Shown here: piece after piece, positions 3,659-5,017 of the stretch
Numbering within the stretch: position 1 is the stretch's first letter
Layout: each line of letters begins with the position of its first letter
Assembly (NCBI GenBank): GCA_964466745.1
Contig: CAYXOX010000184.1
Span: 1 to 5,017 of the forward strand
DNA: 5,017 nt
Source: CAYXOX01 sp964466745
Lineage (GTDB): Bacteria; Pseudomonadota; Alphaproteobacteria; Rhodobacterales; Rhodobacteraceae
Direction: 5' to 3'
Notes under the pieces: generated by a model
Told to the model about the DNA's origin: nothing
The model's database searches: none
Seen by the model: only the letters and a program-made list of their open reading frames with translations
Made by a program: the position numbers and the translations under genes

Positions 3659-5017
3659 ATGACCAGTTCGTTGACATCGCCAGCTTCCCTGCATTCCCGT
3701 TCCGACCGGGTGGTCGTGATCGGCGCCGGGATCGGCGGGCTGGCCTGCGCGTTGCGCCTCGCGGCCGCGGGCGCGCGGGTGACGGTGCTGGAGCGCGCCT
3801 CCGCGCCGGGCGGCAAGATGCGCACGCTGCCCACGCCGTGCGGGCCGGCCGACACGGGCCCCACGGTGATGACGATGCGCCCCGTCTTCGATGAGCTCTT
3901 CGCGGCCGCAGGCGCGCGGCTCGGCGATCACGTCCGCCTGCACCGCGAGGCCGTGCTCGCGCGGCATTTCTGGCGCGACGGCTCCCGCCTCGACCTGCAC
4001 GACGATGCCGAGCGCAGCGCGGCGGCCGTCGAGGCCTTCGCCGGGGCACGCGCCGCCGCCGAGTTCCACGGCTTCGCCCGGCGCGCCCGGCGGCTCTTCG
4101 AGGCGTTCCAGGCGCCGATGATGGAAACCGGCGAGCCCAGCCAGGGCGCGCTCGCGCTGCAGGTGATGCGGCAACCGGCGCTGGCGGCGCTCATGGCGCC
4201 GCACCGCTCGCTTGCCGGCCTGCTGGCGCGCCAGTTCTCCGATCCGCGCCTCGCACAGCTCTTCGGGCGCTACGCCACCTACGTGGGCGGCTCGCCCTAC
4301 CAGTCTCCGGCGCTTCTGTCGCTGATCTTCCGGGCCGAGGCGGCCGGTGTCTGGCGGGTGGAGGGCGGAATGCACGCGCTGGCCCGCGCCACGGCCGCGC
4401 TCGCCGAGGCCAGGGGCGCCGAGTTCCACTACGATACCCACGTGGAACGGATCGAGGTGCAGGGCGGCCGGGCCCGCGCGGCCATCGCCGCCGACGGGCG
4501 CCGTTTCGAGGGTGTGGCGCTGGTGTTCAACGGCGATCCCAAGGCGCTGGCCGACGGGCTGCTCGGCCCCGGCGCGCGGGAGGCGGTGCCGCGCGCGCTG
4601 GTGACGCCGCGCAGCCTCTCCGCCTATGTGCATGCCTTCGGCGCGCGGCCCTCGCCGGTGCCGCTCGTGCATCACAACGTCTTCTTCGGGGCCGATCCGC
4701 GCCGGGAGTTCGACGCGCTGCGCGCGGGACGGATGCCGGACGACCCCACGCTCTACGTCTGCGCACAGGACCGGGGAGGCGACGCCGCGCCCCCGGAAAC
4801 GGAGCGCTTCGAGATCATCATGAACGGCCCGCCCGCCCGGGCCGGCGACGACGAGGAGGCACAGGCATGTCGGACACGGGTCTTCGGGACACTCGGCCAA
4901 TTCGGCTTGACCTTCGACCCCGAGCCGGGGCCGGCGGCGCTGACGACGCCGGCGGGCTTCGCGGCGCTCTTCCCCGGCTCGGACGGTTCCCTTTACGGGC
5001 GGAGCCCACATGGGCTG
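3659..5017 (+). CDS. crtD: Hydroxy-/methoxyneurosporene 3,4-desaturase CrtD (C-terminal end beyond the window)
   Basis: CrtD is an FAD-dependent, CrtI-like carotenoid desaturase that introduces the 3,4 double bond into 1-hydroxy- or methoxyneurosporene on the way to spheroidene. The frame is open for 453 codons to the window end. A Ser-rich start (MTSSLTSPASLHSRSD) leads into the dinucleotide-binding fold VVVIGAGIGGLACALRLAAAG (18-38; GxGxxG at 22-27), then ERASAPGGKMRT (45-56) and DTGPTVMTM, all typical of the CrtI/CrtD amine-oxidase-like family. Later landmarks are RYATYVGGSPYQSPALLSLI, GVWRVEGGMHALA and, at the edge, SLYGRSPHGL, which in the family lies shortly before the C-terminal FAD-binding segment; compared with about 490-500 residues for the family, roughly 40-45 are missing. 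The ATG at 3659 has only a weak GAG (3651-3653) upstream. An in-frame ATG at 3632 lies inside the operator and is unlikely. CrtD rather than CrtI is chosen from its divergent position beside crtE-crtF; crtC would be expected downstream. Confidence 0.94.
   Translation, partial: MTSSLTSPASLHSRSDRVVVIGAGIGGLACALRLAAAGARVTVLERASAPGGKMRTLPTPCGPADTGPTVMTMRPVFDELFAAAGARLGDHVRLHREAVLARHFWRDGSRLDLHDDAERSAAAVEAFAGARAAAEFHGFARRARRLFEAFQAPMMETGEPSQGALALQVMRQPALAALMAPHRSLAGLLARQFSDPRLAQLFGRYATYVGGSPYQSPALLSLIFRAEAAGVWRVEGGMHALARATAALAEARGAEFHYDTHVERIEVQGGRARAAIAADGRRFEGVALVFNGDPKALADGLLGPGAREAVPRALVTPRSLSAYVHAFGARPSPVPLVHHNVFFGADPRREFDALRAGRMPDDPTLYVCAQDRGGDAAPPETERFEIIMNGPPARAGDDEEAQACRTRVFGTLGQFGLTFDPEPGPAALTTPAGFAALFPGSDGSLYGRSPHGL

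Noticed and set aside
3641..5011. A 456-codon minus-strand open frame opposite crtD
   Set aside because: It is antisense to the CrtD frame, which has clear FAD-binding and desaturase motifs. The composition (Arg/Ala/Gly/His-rich) is that of a shadow frame, and no plausible start with a ribosome site precedes it.
1..5017. Mobile elements, CRISPR arrays, tRNA/rRNA genes, phage or defence genes
   Set aside because: None is visible. The window is a compact, intact photosynthesis gene cluster with even composition and no direct-repeat or insertion-sequence signatures.

Overview
This window is a GC-rich (about 70% by eye) stretch of a purple-bacterial photosynthesis gene cluster. It carries bacteriochlorophyll a and spheroidene-type carotenoid genes in the order crtD(+) / crtE-crtF-bchC-bchX(-). 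That order and the divergent crtD/crtE pair match Rhodobacter and other Rhodobacterales, so the source is most likely an alphaproteobacterium of that group: an anoxygenic phototroph or an aerobic roseobacter-type phototroph. The sequence alone does not give the species.

Layout. Positions 1-430 (minus) hold the first 143 codons of bchX, cut by the window edge. Positions 427-1368 (minus) are bchC, whose stop overlaps the bchX start (ATGA). Positions 1369-1525 are a control region with a sigma70-like bchC promoter, two TGT-N12-ACA PpsR/CrtJ boxes 8 bp apart, a third GC-rich match to the same pattern inside a hairpin, and a leader hairpin before a strong ribosome binding site. Positions 1526-2665 (minus) are crtF and 2669-3538 (minus) are crtE, 3 nt apart. 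Positions 3539-3658 are the shared crtE/crtD control region with two more TGT-N12-ACA boxes, 7 bp apart, and an adjoining dyad. Positions 3659 to the right edge (plus) are crtD, missing its C-terminal end.

How the genes work together. CrtE makes geranylgeranyl diphosphate, which feeds both the carotenoid C40 backbone and the geranylgeranyl/phytyl tail of bacteriochlorophyll. CrtD (3,4-desaturation) and CrtF (1-O-methylation) are late steps towards spheroidene. BchX is the iron protein of chlorophyllide a reductase, and BchC oxidises the 3-hydroxyethyl group to the 3-acetyl group of bacteriochlorophyllide a. No intrinsic terminator is visible between crtF and bchC, which fits the known crtEF-bchCXYZ-puf superoperon. 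The paired boxes at both control regions point to shared aerobic/light repression by PpsR (CrtJ).

I found no new biological system. The items most worth checking are regulatory: the third box-like element upstream of bchC, the 7-bp rather than 8-bp box spacing at crtE/crtD with an extra 20-bp dyad beside it, and the uncertain crtF start. Apart from the two control regions (157 and 120 bp) the window is fully coding.
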